Shown here: piece by piece, positions 49,674 through 61,656 of the stretch
Position numbering within the stretch: position 1 is the first letter of the stretch
How the letters are laid out: the number at the start of each line of letters is the position of its first letter
Source of the DNA: Lunularia cruciata
Lineage: Eukaryota; Streptophyta; Marchantiopsida; Lunulariales; Lunulariaceae
Assembly (NCBI GenBank): GCA_948567375.1
Contig: OX419758.1
Span: forward strand, 40,129,473 to 40,193,472
DNA: 64,000 bases
Reading direction: 5' to 3'
The notes under the pieces: model-generated
The model's database searches: none
Seen by the model: only the letters and a program-made list of their open reading frames with translations
Told to the model about the DNA's origin: nothing
Position numbers and translations under genes: made by a program

Positions 49674-51073
49674 TCGGTACTAGTCATCCCACCAGGAAGA
49701 GGAGAGCAGGGTACAGTAATCAACTCAAGACGCACTGCACTTCCATACAATTGAGGCGGAAGAGAAATAAGCAGTTGACATCACAGCTTACCCGCTTGTG
49801 CACACACCATAATATTACTACTTCAATAAGATATAATAGTTGATTCAACTTGAAACAATATTCACTTTGGGGAGATCTCTTTAAGTAGGACATGTAGATG
49901 TGGAGATTTAAAAAACTCTAATTTACATACTTTTGACGAGTCAACTTGAATAACAACAGTTAATATCGAAGCACCAGGTCTTTCACCACTCTCTGGTGAA
50001 TGCATGTGAAGCTGATCCAGAAAGACTAAACCTTTTTATCTAAAGGAAGCTAGAAATAATCTCGCCGCTCATGGAAGTAAACCCCATATTATGAATCTAA
50101 GTAAACGTAAATGCATTACGCACAGCAGGTAGTAAGTGATCGTATCAGCTGGGAAAACTGTAAATGCGAACAGCCAAATACGTAATGTAGTGTGATGCAA
50201 TGCATGTAAACCCACTTTATCTTGGATGCGACACACGTTGCGAATCTTAATAAGTAAATGTCTAAAGTCTCAATGGCGGGGACAACAGAGAATCAGAGAG
50301 CAATCATTGAGAATAAAAGGATATATTCAACAACCAGCAAGAAAACTTCCACGAACCGGCCATTGACAGTATAAGAAATATGAATGAAGTAGATTTGGCA
50401 CGAAGAAACATCATGCATATACATGATGGAGAATATTTGTAGTTCGCTAGTGTGGACAACAGTTATGCTATCAGGAGTTCAAACGTATATCGTATATGAA
50501 GAGGACCAAACATATTTGAAATAGCTCTGGCAGTAGGGTGCACGGAGAAGGCTTGTGGTGGAGGATCTCTGCGATGTGACTCAACTCTAATATAAATGCT
50601 CTCAGGAGGTTGAAAAACTGAACAACCGAGAACCGAGAAACCACAGCAATTTAAAGGATATCGATTATGTCAACCCAACTCCATCTGCAATGCATATTAT
50701 GCTTACTGCTACCATACTCAACAGTAAACAGAATTTGGAAAGCTGTAGGTTTCGCACTTACTAAACGAATTGCTATAAACCAAATTCACAGAGGAATAGC
50801 ATCGAGAATAGCAAGACTAGCGGATATCGTCGTCTGATCATTGTTGTAGCCAGTCAAGGAGGATACCCATCATAGTGAGCCCATCAAACTAAAGTCCAAA
50901 CAACATGGTGAAACATTCAGTTACCAGATGAGTGGGTCTTAGCCCCGCGATTTAAACAACTCGCCAAGCTGGATGCTTACGACCAAGGGATCTACACGAA
51001 CTTCGTTTTACACCACGGGGCTGAGGAGGTCCTGATCGCTTCCTGCTGTTACTGCATAGCTCTTCGCTGTTGC

Positions 51074-51117
51074 ATAACACACGAAATTTAAACACAAGAA
51101 ATTTTATCGTGTGTTAT
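51074..51117. repeat. Imperfect hairpin
   Basis: ATAACACACGA near the left and TCGTGTGTTAT at the right are exact inverses. The AT-rich interior pairs further with a small offset. Confidence 0.65.
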
Positions 51118-52084
51118 AAAGCACCCTTGCGTGGGCTTTATAGAGACAGCCCCTGGAATTCTGGATGCTATCATCTGCACAGAGTTGGGTGTTACGTCAT
51201 TGAGATCCGAGAGGTCCTAGTTGAGTACAGCAAAGTCTAAAGGGTCTGGCATTACTTTCCATGAACCATCAATTCAATCGATCCGTACGTATCCCACCTA
51301 AGACTATGACCTGAGTGGTTGTTGGAAGGTCTGTCTGAATCGATTTTTAGGCACAGGGAACGAGGTAGAGAGTTGCATACTTAAAACAATGATGTGGGTA
51401 GTTATCTTGAGGTCGCTGCTAGTACTGTACAGGTACAGTAATAAGATATGAACATACTGACCGCCGAACAGCAGAAAGGGAAATTGCGAAGCTGACCCTC
51501 GCGTCCGGATCGCTTCACATGCGCAAGTTAGCTTCCGCAGAAGCTTGTGCTCACGAAAATCTCTAATCTCGGAGCCCACAAGAAGTCCCTTCTCACTCAA
51601 GCGTCTTGTCTCGAGGCTTTCGCACGTCTATTGGACGGAGACGGTCGTCGGTATCGCCAGCGCGTATTCCAGTTCTCGCAGTACCTTTCCATCGTACCAC
51701 GTGAATCTTCTTTTTTCTATTCAAGCATTGTAAAATTTAATTCCATGGCAGTAGTCTGATTATCGGCTTGGAGCAGTTTGCAAATAAGACGAATTACTGC
51801 AGTCTTGAGGGTCTTGAAAGAGATTCCAGTCGACTTCATTTTGGTAGTAGCGACTTGGTGAATCTGAATATTGGTGGGACGTTCAGCTTGGAGTTTAGCG
51901 ATGATAAGAATTAAGATTAAATTAGACGGGAAAATTTCACCGGGCTTGATCTGGCTCTCTCGTGCTCGAAGTATATTCGCTCTCGCTGGTGAGCGAGAAA
52001 AGCTTTTTAATAATATTAATTTCTGATCATATTCTCTAGTACGTATATTCTTTCAGTCAGTTTATATATATATTACTCGAGGAA

Positions 52085-52112
52085 TGCTATCTCAAGTATC
52101 CAACTATCCCAA

Positions 52113-52166
<54 letters not shown>

Positions 52167-52186
52167 TATCTCGAGTATCCAATCAT
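52085..52186. repeat. (TA)n microsatellite between direct repeats
   Basis: About 51 bp of TA (52,114-52,164) lie between two copies of ATGCTATCTCRAGTATCCAA (52,085-52,104 and 52,162-52,182), differing mainly at one A/G position. Confidence 0.88.
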
Positions 52187-52527
52187 CAAAACGAATGGAT
52201 TAAATTATTCGTTGTACCAGAAATGCCTACATATATCCTTTTATTCATGTCATAATATAATAATTGTCTTATTACGTAAACACGACTCCGACGATCCTGT
52301 TACAGGGCAGAAAAATGAAAGAGTGGACCAAATAACATAGCATGTTAAGCTCTGACCATTAAATTAAATTAAAATATACTATATTAAATCATAGCACTAA
52401 ATATTCACCATAGTTCATTAAACTCCGTTCAACCTTAAAGTCGTGACAAACTGCGCGTAAATTCACGAACACGATAGTGACTCAACTTTGTAGAGCAGCA
52501 AAGGATCTCGTGTACATCATTCCTTTT

Positions 52528-52735
52528 TCCGTGTTGATTAGCAGTCAGCAAGTACACTTGATGATATTGATCGACTAACAAATATTTTTGTTTATGTTAT
52601 TTTAGAATAAAAAAATGCCTTCCTTCCCGTTCATAAGCAGTAGTAAGCAAGTACACTTGATGATATTGATCAGCTAAAAATTATTTTTATTATAAATAAT
52701 GCCCACGTTCCTTGTTGATTAGCACCTTTTTAAAG
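52528..52735. repeat. Tandem repeat, about 90-bp unit, 2.3 copies
   Basis: Both units contain AAGTACACTTGATGATATTG followed by an AT-rich part ending AATGCC. A partial third unit (TTCCTTGTTGATTAGCA) follows at about 52,708. Confidence 0.8.
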
Positions 52736-52754
52736 TTATTAGTTTCTTCGTTTT

Positions 52755-52775
52755 GCTACGCGGTCACCTTCTCTC
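52755..52775 (+). repeat. SINE-like 3' fragment G
   Basis: GCTACGCGGTCACCTTCTCTC matches the terminal block of the SINE-like family. No flanking duplication was found. Confidence 0.4.
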
Positions 52776-52965
52776 AGTCGCTCTCTCTAGTTGTGACTTT
52801 TGAACTAAATTAACTAATCTTAGCCTAGTTTCTGGTTGGGCAGGTTCCATGGCTTTATGGAGTCGGTTGGGTCTTTTTGTATAGCCACTTTATATTTATT
52901 ATGATATTTTTGTATTAGCCACTTTATAATGGCCACTTGTGAACAATCCGACGTGTTCGTGAAAG

Positions 52966-53328
52966 TCATTGCCACATATGACTGAGACGCGCCATCAAGG
53001 CTTCAAAGGAGTCGATTACGTGGGGTTCGGGTAAGTCTATCTGCATGAGACACTGGGTTCGCCAAGTTGAGGGAATTGCAGTTTGAGAAAGCTTCAAGCG
53101 CAGATGAGAGATGCAGTCCTGGACAGCGAAAGCCCATATGAATGGGGAGGCACGAAAATCATTACCAAGCCGGGTAAGCGCGAGATGCCCCAAGGCCTTG
53201 ATGTCTTGATTGGCTAAGTCGATCCAGGAACAATACATGAATGAAGTCCTTTCAGGAAAATAATGAATAATGCACCCGCCTTCAACCTGATAGGTGAAAA
53301 GCGGCGCCGGCTCCCCTTTCTCTGGCAT
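52966..53328 (-). CDS. Hypothetical 120-aa ORF
   Basis: A single open frame from ATG 53,328 to a TGA, of mixed composition and without low-complexity bias (for example FPERTSFMYCSWIDLANQ and LMQIDLPEPHVIDSFEALMA). I recognise no domain, signal peptide or membrane segment. It could be an exon of an unseen gene, a remnant of a larger ORF, or chance. No TATA box or splice signal decides this. Confidence 0.28.
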   Translation of the reverse strand: MPEKGEPAPLFTYQVEGGCIIHYFPERTSFMYCSWIDLANQDIKALGHLALTRLGNDFRASPFIWAFAVQDCISHLRLKLSQTAIPSTWRTQCLMQIDLPEPHVIDSFEALMARLSHMWQ

Positions 53329-53699
53329 TCACTGAACGAAGGATATTTTTGCTGCGAGCTGCGTCGGCAGAAAGTTTTCCCCGAAATTCTCTGACGACGT
53401 ACATAGATACGTCTGAGATCTTCGTTACGGCATTTTGCATTGAGTTATTAATTTTAGAATTTGGTCAACTTGATACTTACTTTACTTATTAACCTCAACG
53501 TTAATACTGAGGCCTAATTGATCACAAACTTGAGTTGCCTACACATCCGGCTCTCCGAGTGAATCCTCGGGCTCTGGATCAAACCGAAAACGATTTGAAA
53601 CTGGCGATCAGTCCGGGTCTAATGGTAATTCAGAAGAGCCAAAAGGCTGCAGCTTGTAAAGCTCTTTCGTCGAGTTTGGGATTATGACAGGACTCGAAG

Positions 53700-54126
53700 A
53701 CTTTCCCCTATGGCGTATAGGTTTATGGTAACAACGATTGGCTATTACCCTACTATATTCATTAACTTAGCCCACGGGTTCAGACCTAACCGAGGCGTCA
53801 CTCGGCTCTTAAAGAAATCAAGCCCAGAGCCAAAGGGTTACCAAATCAATGATGTTGTATTGCGTAACATGCGGGGAGACATGCCCGGAGGGCGGGGCAC
53901 TGTCTGACCGATGCTTTCAAAGAATAGAAAAACTGACGGGACACGATTCGAAATGCCGAGAAAGAAGGCGCTACAAGCTTCTTCGGTCCGGAGGGCCCGC
54001 AAAGTGCGTTGCGCCTCTCCTTATAGTCTCGTGGCTTTGGCTGCCATAGGCACGGAGTGTGCGGGGAGTGTGTGTCGGACCTGTCATCTGAAAATCCACC
54101 AAGGGAAGTATGACGGCAAGACGTGA
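53700..54126 (+). other. Possible Cys-rich coding remnant
   Basis: Overlapping frames contain YCVTCGETCPEGGALSDRCF (about 53,856-53,915) and, in another frame, VCRTCHLKIHQGKYDGK near 54,070-54,120, with paired CxxC motifs. The GC content is locally high. It may be a broken or spliced zinc-binding protein, but no single frame carries it and I recognise no family. Confidence 0.25.
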
Positions 54127-54129
54127 AGT

Positions 54130-54860
54130 CTATTCAATATCCAGATCCTGTTTTCCGGTGCGTTTGCCCTTAACGTTGATGGTGACATTCGTTCATGTGG
54201 GTGGAAGTTTGCACTCAAATCGTCCATAACACGAATGTTCTGTGGATTTCAGAACTAGTGTACACATTCGCTATCCTAGTAGTAGCATGATGGCCGTTTG
54301 CTCAATTAGCTTTGCAGTCCAAGTCTGGTATCTTTACCAAACGAATTCAGTAGATCTACTGTACATAGGGTGCTTTAAGGACCCACTCAGACCGTAAGGC
54401 CTACGAGCATTTCGTTCAGAGGTTCTCCACTGAACCTATAAGAAATACCAGGTAACGATAAATCCTTGAAACCAAACTTAGAAGACTACTCGATGCTAAA
54501 ATATATCGAAGTTGCCTATCAGTAATATCAAATGCATAAGCCGATAACACCGGACACTCTACCTCTCTAAAGACAATTTAGATGAGCCGTATGTGCAAGC
54601 TGGGAGGCCTCTAGAATCAGGTAGAAGAAAATTATCTCTCCCGCAAACTTTGAAGGACCATGCCACGGCGTACTATGGGCTTTTGGTCCATAAGGTGTGC
54701 CAATTCTTTACCATAGCTTGCCACACATAGGAACCGGAGGAGGTATGAAGTCTCATAGCTACAATATCCAGGTGTATCGGGCTTCAGGAAATGAGATTCA
54801 ATGAGGTGAGGTTTTCTGTCTCATGCATGGGAGAGGTAATCTAGAATAGTTCGAGCGCTG
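54130..54860. other. 3' flank of the FUSC-type gene
   Basis: No gene was seen. It probably includes the 3' untranslated region of the minus-strand gene that ends at 54,863. Confidence 0.45.
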
Positions 54861-54862
54861 TC

Positions 54863-57800
54863 TCATTCATGAAAGTGGCGATTTGGACGACCGACACCTG
54901 GTGATGGTGGCATCGATTGCATTTCTTGTGGAGTGGATTCCCAGGGAAAGGGGTGTTTTGGACGAGCTGGTGCAGGTGGCACGGAGTTCGTATCTTGGTC
55001 CACAGATTCCCAAAATTTAAGGACGCTCCACGGATGCTCGAAGTGTAAAAGTTTGTGCACGGATTTCTCGAGTTCCACTGTCTCTTTGAGAAGAGACTGC
55101 AAGCTGAAGGTCAACGCACTAAAAGAGAGCATTGCCGAATTACTGAAAATTGGAGCATTGGGATCGGCCTTCTTCTCAGAGATAAATGCCCCTACCACAG
55201 TCTCATAGCTTGCTTCGAAAGCCATCATGCGTCCCTTAAGGGACAGAGGAGTTCCGTCAATGTCACGTTGGATGCACTCAAGGACCAACAGAGGGTGGAC
55301 CTTACCTACCATAGCCTCCAGATCATCGTGGGGCGCACCGTGATCGTGACGAGAGGTTGCTCTGCGGAGCTCGGTTGGCCCGCGCCAATGTGTCGAGCTA
55401 TTTGACATAAGGTCAATTTTCTGTCTCGTACAACTTAGAAGCCCTCGCAGAAGTTCGAGCGATGACACCACTTCCTTCTCCAGTGCATCCAAACTGCCCT
55501 GAAGCGGACCCACTAACCTGCGGATTTGAGCACCGAGGCATTCTTCTGTGGCTGCATGGAGAGAAAGCAACATGAAATGAAGTAAATCCAGCATGCGAGT
55601 CTGGATTTGCACGAGCTGGCTGTATATATCGGCAGGGAAAGGTACGTTCCATAGTTCAGGTTCCATCACTGCTTCTCCATGAAGCTTCTCCTGTTCAGCT
55701 ATTCTACCACGAAGCCGAGCTTCCAATTGCTTAATTTTGCTCGCCACAAGTTTCCGGTGTTCATCGCAGTAGTCCCCTGTGTACGCTGCCACCACTGCTT
55801 CCACGCATTCCCTCAAATCGGCCAAGCTTGACACAAACTCCTTCCTGCATAGATTCACCGCTCGATCGGGAAAAATGAGCGTCTCCACCACGATCAACGC
55901 CAATACACCGATGAAGTTCTCGGTAATTCGAATGACGGCAAGTTCCTCGATCGGGGCCCCATTGGAACCTAGCATCACAATCGCTGCTGTTAAACCTGCA
56001 ATGACGCCGGCCGCTCCAAAAAGCTTGCTGAATCGGAGGTAGCTCAGAACAATGACCCAAGGTATCAAAGCGACCAGCACGTAGTCGGGATGAGAATGAA
56101 TGACAATGACCATAAGATAGGCATATATTGAACCGATGACGGTACCCTGAAGTCGAAGATTAGCCATGCGGAAGGAGCCTCCCTGATGATTCTGAATGAT
56201 GAATCCGACAGTAACTACTGCCCAGAAAGCGAACTTTTTGTTGTAGAGAATTCCTGCTAGCGCCGCAATGGCCATGGCCAATGAGATCTTCAGAGCTCGG
56301 GCGATTTGGTTTACTCTGAGCTTGCAGATATGACCAGAAATCCATTTCCGGCAACACGTGCACCACGAATCTTTTCGTGTGCAGGGCTCCTCCTTTCTGA
56401 TTGTTTCACAATCTATGCATCTAAATGTGGGTTGAGAGGTGAGGAGAGATCTGTTCGTTGTTTTCGTAAACTTAGCTGGTTCCGATGCCTCATCCGCTAC
56501 AGGTTTAACTACTCTTTCTATAGGCACTCCATTACTGTCCAATTCAAAGGATATCATAGGAACACGGCCACCAGCATTCGCGACCTTATGCATTTCGTTC
56601 GCAACTTTGCCTGAATTCGGGTCCAGCATCTTCATTGTCTCGGTGAAGTACATTCTCAGGTTGAACAAAAAGAAGTACGTGGGCACCATACTTTGAAATA
56701 AGTGCTTAACGAGTTTCTCAGCAGCGCGAGTATGCGGTTGCGAGTCATTGACCAACTGTTCCAGAGACTTCGCTTCCTCATTCTTGCGGTAGTAAGATTC
56801 TTCGCGTGCTATTTTCAAGACCTGATCAAACGTCTTCAGTTCGTCATTGGCTTCTTCGAGTAGCTGATTTTTTCTTTCGGTGACCTCCTTACCTCTTCGC
56901 ATCTTGACTGTGAGCTCCATCATCTCCTTGCTACATTCACCAAGACGATGGAGCGTATTCCTCAGATGGAGACTCATAGCCGAAGGAGTATACTGCAGTA
57001 TGAGCCCTGACTGTAAGGCCATACTCATGCCCATCATGTGCAATTTAATAACATTCAGACCTTCGGTCATGCGCTTGCAGGCAGGCATCTTCCCGAGAGG
57101 ATGAAGCTCCCAATAGACATCACCCTGGCAGGACATGACACATTCATGAAATCAGTCGATGTACTAGTTTATGTTACGGTAAGCTTTATAACTGTGGCTA
57201 AACCTTTTCAGACATCACCCACTAAGACGTTACAGGACCCCGGGTGCTCACCATCTTCCCATTAAGGTCTTCGAGGCTGAGACTAGCCGTCTTGGTCAGA
57301 TACTTGGCGTGAAGGAAAACTGATGACAGCTTACTCACTTCCCTTGCACAGAATGCTTCTGTCAAAGCCTTGAAGAGCTCGGAATCTCCTCTTACAGTGG
57401 TCTTGGCACTAGAGCAAATCTGCACACAACCATCACATAGAAGTTTCAGTTACGACCAGGCCAACTCGGGCATATTCGTCTAGTTTCTCAACTAACATCT
57501 GTGATGGTGGGGCCTCAAATGATTGGAATACCTGAACTTTCACAACATTGGAATGTAAAGAGCATAAAAGAGCTCTACGAGTAGGCCTCCATGACGACAG
57601 GAACAAACGGTAACAAGGCAGAGGTGAAAACTTGACAATACTAATAACTGTGCATACCTCCCAAAATGCCAGACCTGGAATTGGCACTATAGAAGCCGCT
57701 AGTGCGCACCCTGCTCCGAAAAGCGTTGTCCCCGCTAGACGTACGAGGAAGAACATGCTGCCGTTGTTGGCTCCCGAATGAGCCGAGGTAAAAATGATCC

Positions 57801-58476
57801 CAATTAAGGCTAGCGCAACTTTTCTGGCCATCTCCTGCCCTAATATACCCATTGGGTATGCTACATAGAAACTACTAAAGAATATGATAAGGATTGTTGG
57901 TACGATCTCGAGGTCGGTACCAAATTTCGCATAAACGATGACCCCAACGATTAAGGCTTGCACCAAACCGATGACAACACCTATAAGGTTTTTGACAACG
58001 GCGCCGATGCTGGATTCAACGAGGTTTAAACAGATAACAAGGGAGAAGAAAGGGATTGCCAGCCAGTCGGTCACAGGAGAGACAAACTGTAAGATCACAC
58101 CCGCGAATAAACAGGCCCATCCACTCCTCAATGCGACTCCAAGCCTCTTGATAAACGTTTTCCCGTAGACTGATTTCATTCGGTTGTTCACCCGGTTTCT
58201 TGTCAGCTTAAATCTACCCATAACTTCGGCTCCTGCATAAAACCAGCAGAAAAACTGTTAGCTTTTACGTTTGTGAAGGATTCAAGTGCTAGTAAGTGAA
58301 GTCCATCCCAGCATCTGGTTCATGCATCTACGACCTCATCAGAATCGACGTTAGGCTGTACATAAGTGCAGCCCTGCAAATAGATTGGTATGCACTCGAA
58401 TTCTCTTACCAATGGAGCCTGTGTCCGACATATTAGTCTCTCCCGGACTCTCGATAAACAATCGAGTATCGGCCAT
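54863..58476 (-). CDS. FUSC/aromatic-acid-exporter-type membrane protein (4 coding exons)
   Basis: Coding exons 58,410-58,476, 57,658-58,232, 57,252-57,419 and 54,863-57,124 join in frame at GT/AG sites into 1,023 aa. The start ATG 58,476 is the first in frame after a TGA; the later Met at residue 27 lies past the first splice. A first hydrophobic module spans residues about 50-215 (WACLFAGVILQF, FFSLVICLNLVESSIGAVV). A soluble helical part follows, then a Cys cluster at 506-537, then a second membrane module at about 550-690 (AFWAVVTVGFIIQNHQGGSF, VIAGLTAAIVMLG). The C-terminus is soluble and Pro-rich at its end. Two membrane modules of this kind are typical of FUSC-like proteins, which in bacteria export aromatic acids; the plant substrate is unknown. 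The family is likely, the function is inference. Confidence 0.85.
56324..56419 (-). other. Cysteine cluster between the two FUSC modules
   Basis: Seven Cys in 32 residues (506-537): CIDC, then PCTRKDSWCTCC, then GHICK, with one His. The spacing suggests a small metal-binding finger on the cytosolic side. I do not know it as a standard part of FUSC proteins. Confidence 0.55.
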
Positions 58477-58640
58477 CGGAACCACTGCTCCTATCGTTGT
58501 TTCTGCATAGATCTCTCAGTCGCCAAAATAGATCGTCCCACAAAATTGCTTTCCCGTTGCCGAAACTCGTGAGAGCCGCTGTCAAAGGAGCTTGAGACTC
58601 TCAGTCAGCTTACATTGCACTCTCCGGGAATTTTGCAAGT

Positions 58641-58650
58641 CTTTTATATT
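58641..58650 (-). promoter_or_regulatory. TATA box of the FUSC-type gene
   Basis: The minus strand reads AATATAAAAG, about 165-175 bp upstream of ATG 58,476. A start near 58,612 would give a leader of about 135 nt. A short upstream ORF (ATG at about 58,506, MQKQR then stop) lies in that leader. Confidence 0.55.
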
Positions 58651-58659
58651 CGATCTGCA

Positions 58660-59920
58660 CTCATGTATAACTACGAGACCAACTCACCTTCAAGTCTCGA
58701 CTCCGCGCCGAGTTGGACTTCTGTACGTATTCTCAAGCCTTGTGCCACCATTGCCTCGTTTAGATCAGGTACGCATTTCCATGGTCTGGCAGCCTCTTTC
58801 AAGTTCCCAGTTGTCCTACGATCATTCATCCGCTGAGAAAATCTTGTCTCGTATTCCAAGCTTTCTTTTCCTTTTTCCCTTTCGGAGGCTATGGTCAATA
58901 CCTCCCATCGACGAACGACAGAATGACGGCGTGTTGGAAGTTAGAAAGTAGTGGTAAGTGGATCTCGTGTGGAAGTCCTTATGCATGGCAGAAAATCGTC
59001 GAATCGCATCGTATTGTAGCTGCACTCCCTTCTCCTACTCGTATGGCTCCCCGGCTCCTCTCACGTCGCGTCACGTTCCGCCATATCCTGTAGCTTCACG
59101 ACAACGAGTCCATTCCAGAGGCTGGATTCTCGGACTTCCATTTCATTGGTTTCCTCATCGGTTCATGGTGCAGTTCTGAGCATTCTGCCGCGAACTACCT
59201 CATACACCTCAGATGAACTTTAATCTTCTTATGTTTCTACAATTTCAGCAGATGGTTCAATATTCTGCAACTAATATTGTCACTCATAATATCTTCTATC
59301 TTCCGTGAAGCTTTACTGTAAAGTACACTGTTGCCTTGCCCTTGTATCAATACTATAATAATGGGGGTTTAAATTATAGATTCACAAATACCCATAAAAT
59401 ATTAAAGTTAAATTTACGAAAAAATTGGAAACATTTTATGAGTTAAAGGCCCCCCGCCATTCTATGGCTACGGGCCTTTACCCGTAAAAAAATTAACCTC
59501 GGGAGCACGTCCATTTACCCATGAAACTATAACTCAAACCCCCTAATACTTGAGCAATGATTTTCTTTGCGTTTTGTTGTCTAAAAAGTCATTTACATGG
59601 ACAGTCATGCACAATCTTCATATCCCAAGCAGTAGGGTATTTTAGGTTACACAACCCTTAGGCTAGTTCGGTGCTTTCTTTTGGTGAAAGGCTGTGTCTT
59701 TTTTCTTCTGGATCTAGTCCCCTGTACTTTTATTCACTTCTTTGGTGCCTTGTACTCCCTCGTTTTCTATAGCTCGGTTTCTGCTCCAAGTCTCATGCTT
59801 CTCTCTCTATTCTGTATTCGATAGCAAGTTGGGTGCGTTGGGTAGGTGCAAGAAGGTAGAATCGATTTCGAGCTTATACATCCTTCCCCAGAACATGGTA
59901 TTGCGAATATGAGTGTTCCG
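58660..59920. other. Upstream region of the FUSC-type gene; no gene seen
   Basis: Frames here are short and unremarkable. A small hairpin TACGGG/CCCGTA lies at 59,469-59,486. Pyrimidine-rich stretches are common. Confidence 0.45.
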
Positions 59921-59935
59921 ATATCTTAGTTGGTG

Positions 59936-60215
59936 TAGGGCGGATTCCTATTAGTTGGTGTAGGCCGATTCCTATTACTATTACTGTTCCGATATCTTAG
60001 CTGGTTTAGGGCCAATTGGTACCTTAGATGGCCGATTCCTACTACTGATGTTGGGGCTTAGCTTCATTTTACCCCTCTAGTTGGTTAATCGGGGGTGAGG
60101 CCGATACCTACTATTGATATTATTGGGGCTGAGCCCCATTTTACCCCCTATGTATTTTCCTTGTACGGTTTGACGGGGGTCTTCCCATCTTTCTTGTTTT
60201 CAAACGCTGTCGCCT
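59936..60215 (+). repeat. SINE-like repeat copy A with iterated heads
   Basis: Four successive heads of the form GGCCGATTCCTA(C/T)TA occur at about 59,940, 59,968, 60,030 and 60,092. Two carry the hairpin block (TTGGGGCTTAGCTTCATTTT and TTGGGGCTGAGCCCCATTTT). The last copy continues through GACGGGGGTCTTCCCATC and GCTGTCGCC. The heads look like partial tandem copies of one unit. Confidence 0.7.
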
Positions 60216-60265
60216 TCACACAATATGACGGTTCCTAGACACTCACAGCCACGTTACGGTGCTCG

Positions 60266-60291
60266 CTCCTTCTCCCGAAAGGGAGAAGGAG
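60266..60291. repeat. Perfect hairpin with GAAA loop
   Basis: CTCCTTCTCCC (60,266-60,276), GAAA, then GGGAGAAGGAG (60,281-60,291): an 11-bp perfect stem with a GNRA-type loop if transcribed. Confidence 0.85.
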
Positions 60292-60299
60292 TAAGTCAC

Positions 60300-61650
60300 C
60301 CAAAACAAACACACCTGGAACTGCCACCAATGACCTCTCACCGCTGAACGTAACAAAATTACAAACACGACCGCATGCGCAAGTCCTTGTGGCGTCATTG
60401 ATGCAGACTAAGAGGATGTAGATCTGTGGCCCCAGTCTATGGAAGAAAAGCTAAGAAGAGATTGCATGGAAGGTGTCGTTGAATTATCAGCTATACGTGG
60501 CTATGGTGGGAAATGTGTAGTGTCTAAAAGGAATAGTACTGCCCCTTACTTTCTCTAGTCTGCAACAAAGATTCTGGTAGCTGTATACCGTACTGGATCT
60601 GGAGTTGACTCAGCAATCAACCTGAGTCACCAAAGAACAAGCTGTATATGCGGCGTTACTTTTATTTAGAGATTCCCAGCTAACATCCTATACAAGAGAT
60701 TATGAGTAATAACTAATCCAGGTCAGCGAGCTCTGTTTCGAGACTAAGTTCATGTGGCTTATTCAGGGAGTGTCGTATGAACTTTAACCGCAAATCAAGT
60801 AGTCTAAGCAACCTGCGTCCTGAATAATGATCGCGCTCATTATTCAAGTTCCAAATGCAAAATCATGAAAATCGAGTAAGTTATGTCACACAAAGAATGT
60901 AGTAGTTTCGCTAAGTAAGTTCCTCTCATGCAGGACTGTTGATATTCGGATACGTCAAAGACCAACATGTGGATGATTTACATCCAGAACACCAAAAGGA
61001 AAGCCTTGCAGGGTGCAAGTCAGGTCCACATAAAATATACCATAACTGCATAGCCAAGTCTTGGCTCTTGATACAAAACGTGTCAAGAGCCGAGAAACAT
61101 GTGATGCAGGCAACATCTCTGAGGGTTTCCGTCTCCTTTATTGTCTCTTAATCCGAGAGAATTTCAAAATCTTTTCAACGTATGAGGTGGAAAGTTCACT
61201 GAAATTCGTCCTAGGCATACATTTTCAGTGGTGTGATAGAGTATACGGTTCATGAACTTCGAGTGCACACTCAGATATCCCAAGGTATGTTGCCACGAAA
61301 ATCAAATTGGTGTTCTAGAACTAAAGGTTGAGTTTCTAAATAGTTACTTGACCGCTTGAAGGGTAAATCAGGCTGGTGGCGCATGAATCATGAAGAATAG
61401 AGTGTTTTTTATACGCTTCCACCGAAGAAAAAGCTCTCTGATGAATGGCGAGTAATATCAAACCGAGGATACAAGCGCCACATAAATATTATCAGCAAGA
61501 GAAAAGAACTCCTACAAGAACTGTGGGCACAACTCAAGAGATAACAAGCTAAGAATCACTGGATTTGAATAAAGAATTCGCCTGTTCTTTGCTTGGATTC
61601 ATAACTGAAGGAGATCTTATTTTCAAATATATCTGCTTTATCCGCAGAGA
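60300..61650. other. Intergenic; nothing recognised
   Basis: No coding or RNA gene was seen. Frames up to about 70 codons have no recognisable domain. Confidence 0.45.
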
Positions 61651-61656
61651 TAGATA

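Larger units (their letters stand above)
49845..52960. other. Intergenic; simple and tandem repeats only
   Basis: No gene is supported. The frames seen here are short and lack recognisable domains. It contains a hairpin (51,074-51,117), a (TA)n microsatellite (52,114-52,164), tandem repeats (52,528-52,735) and a SINE-like fragment (52,755-52,775). Confidence 0.5.

Noticed and set aside
54933..55405. Plus-strand ORFs within the FUSC-type gene
   Set aside because: They are antisense shadows of the long minus-strand exon.
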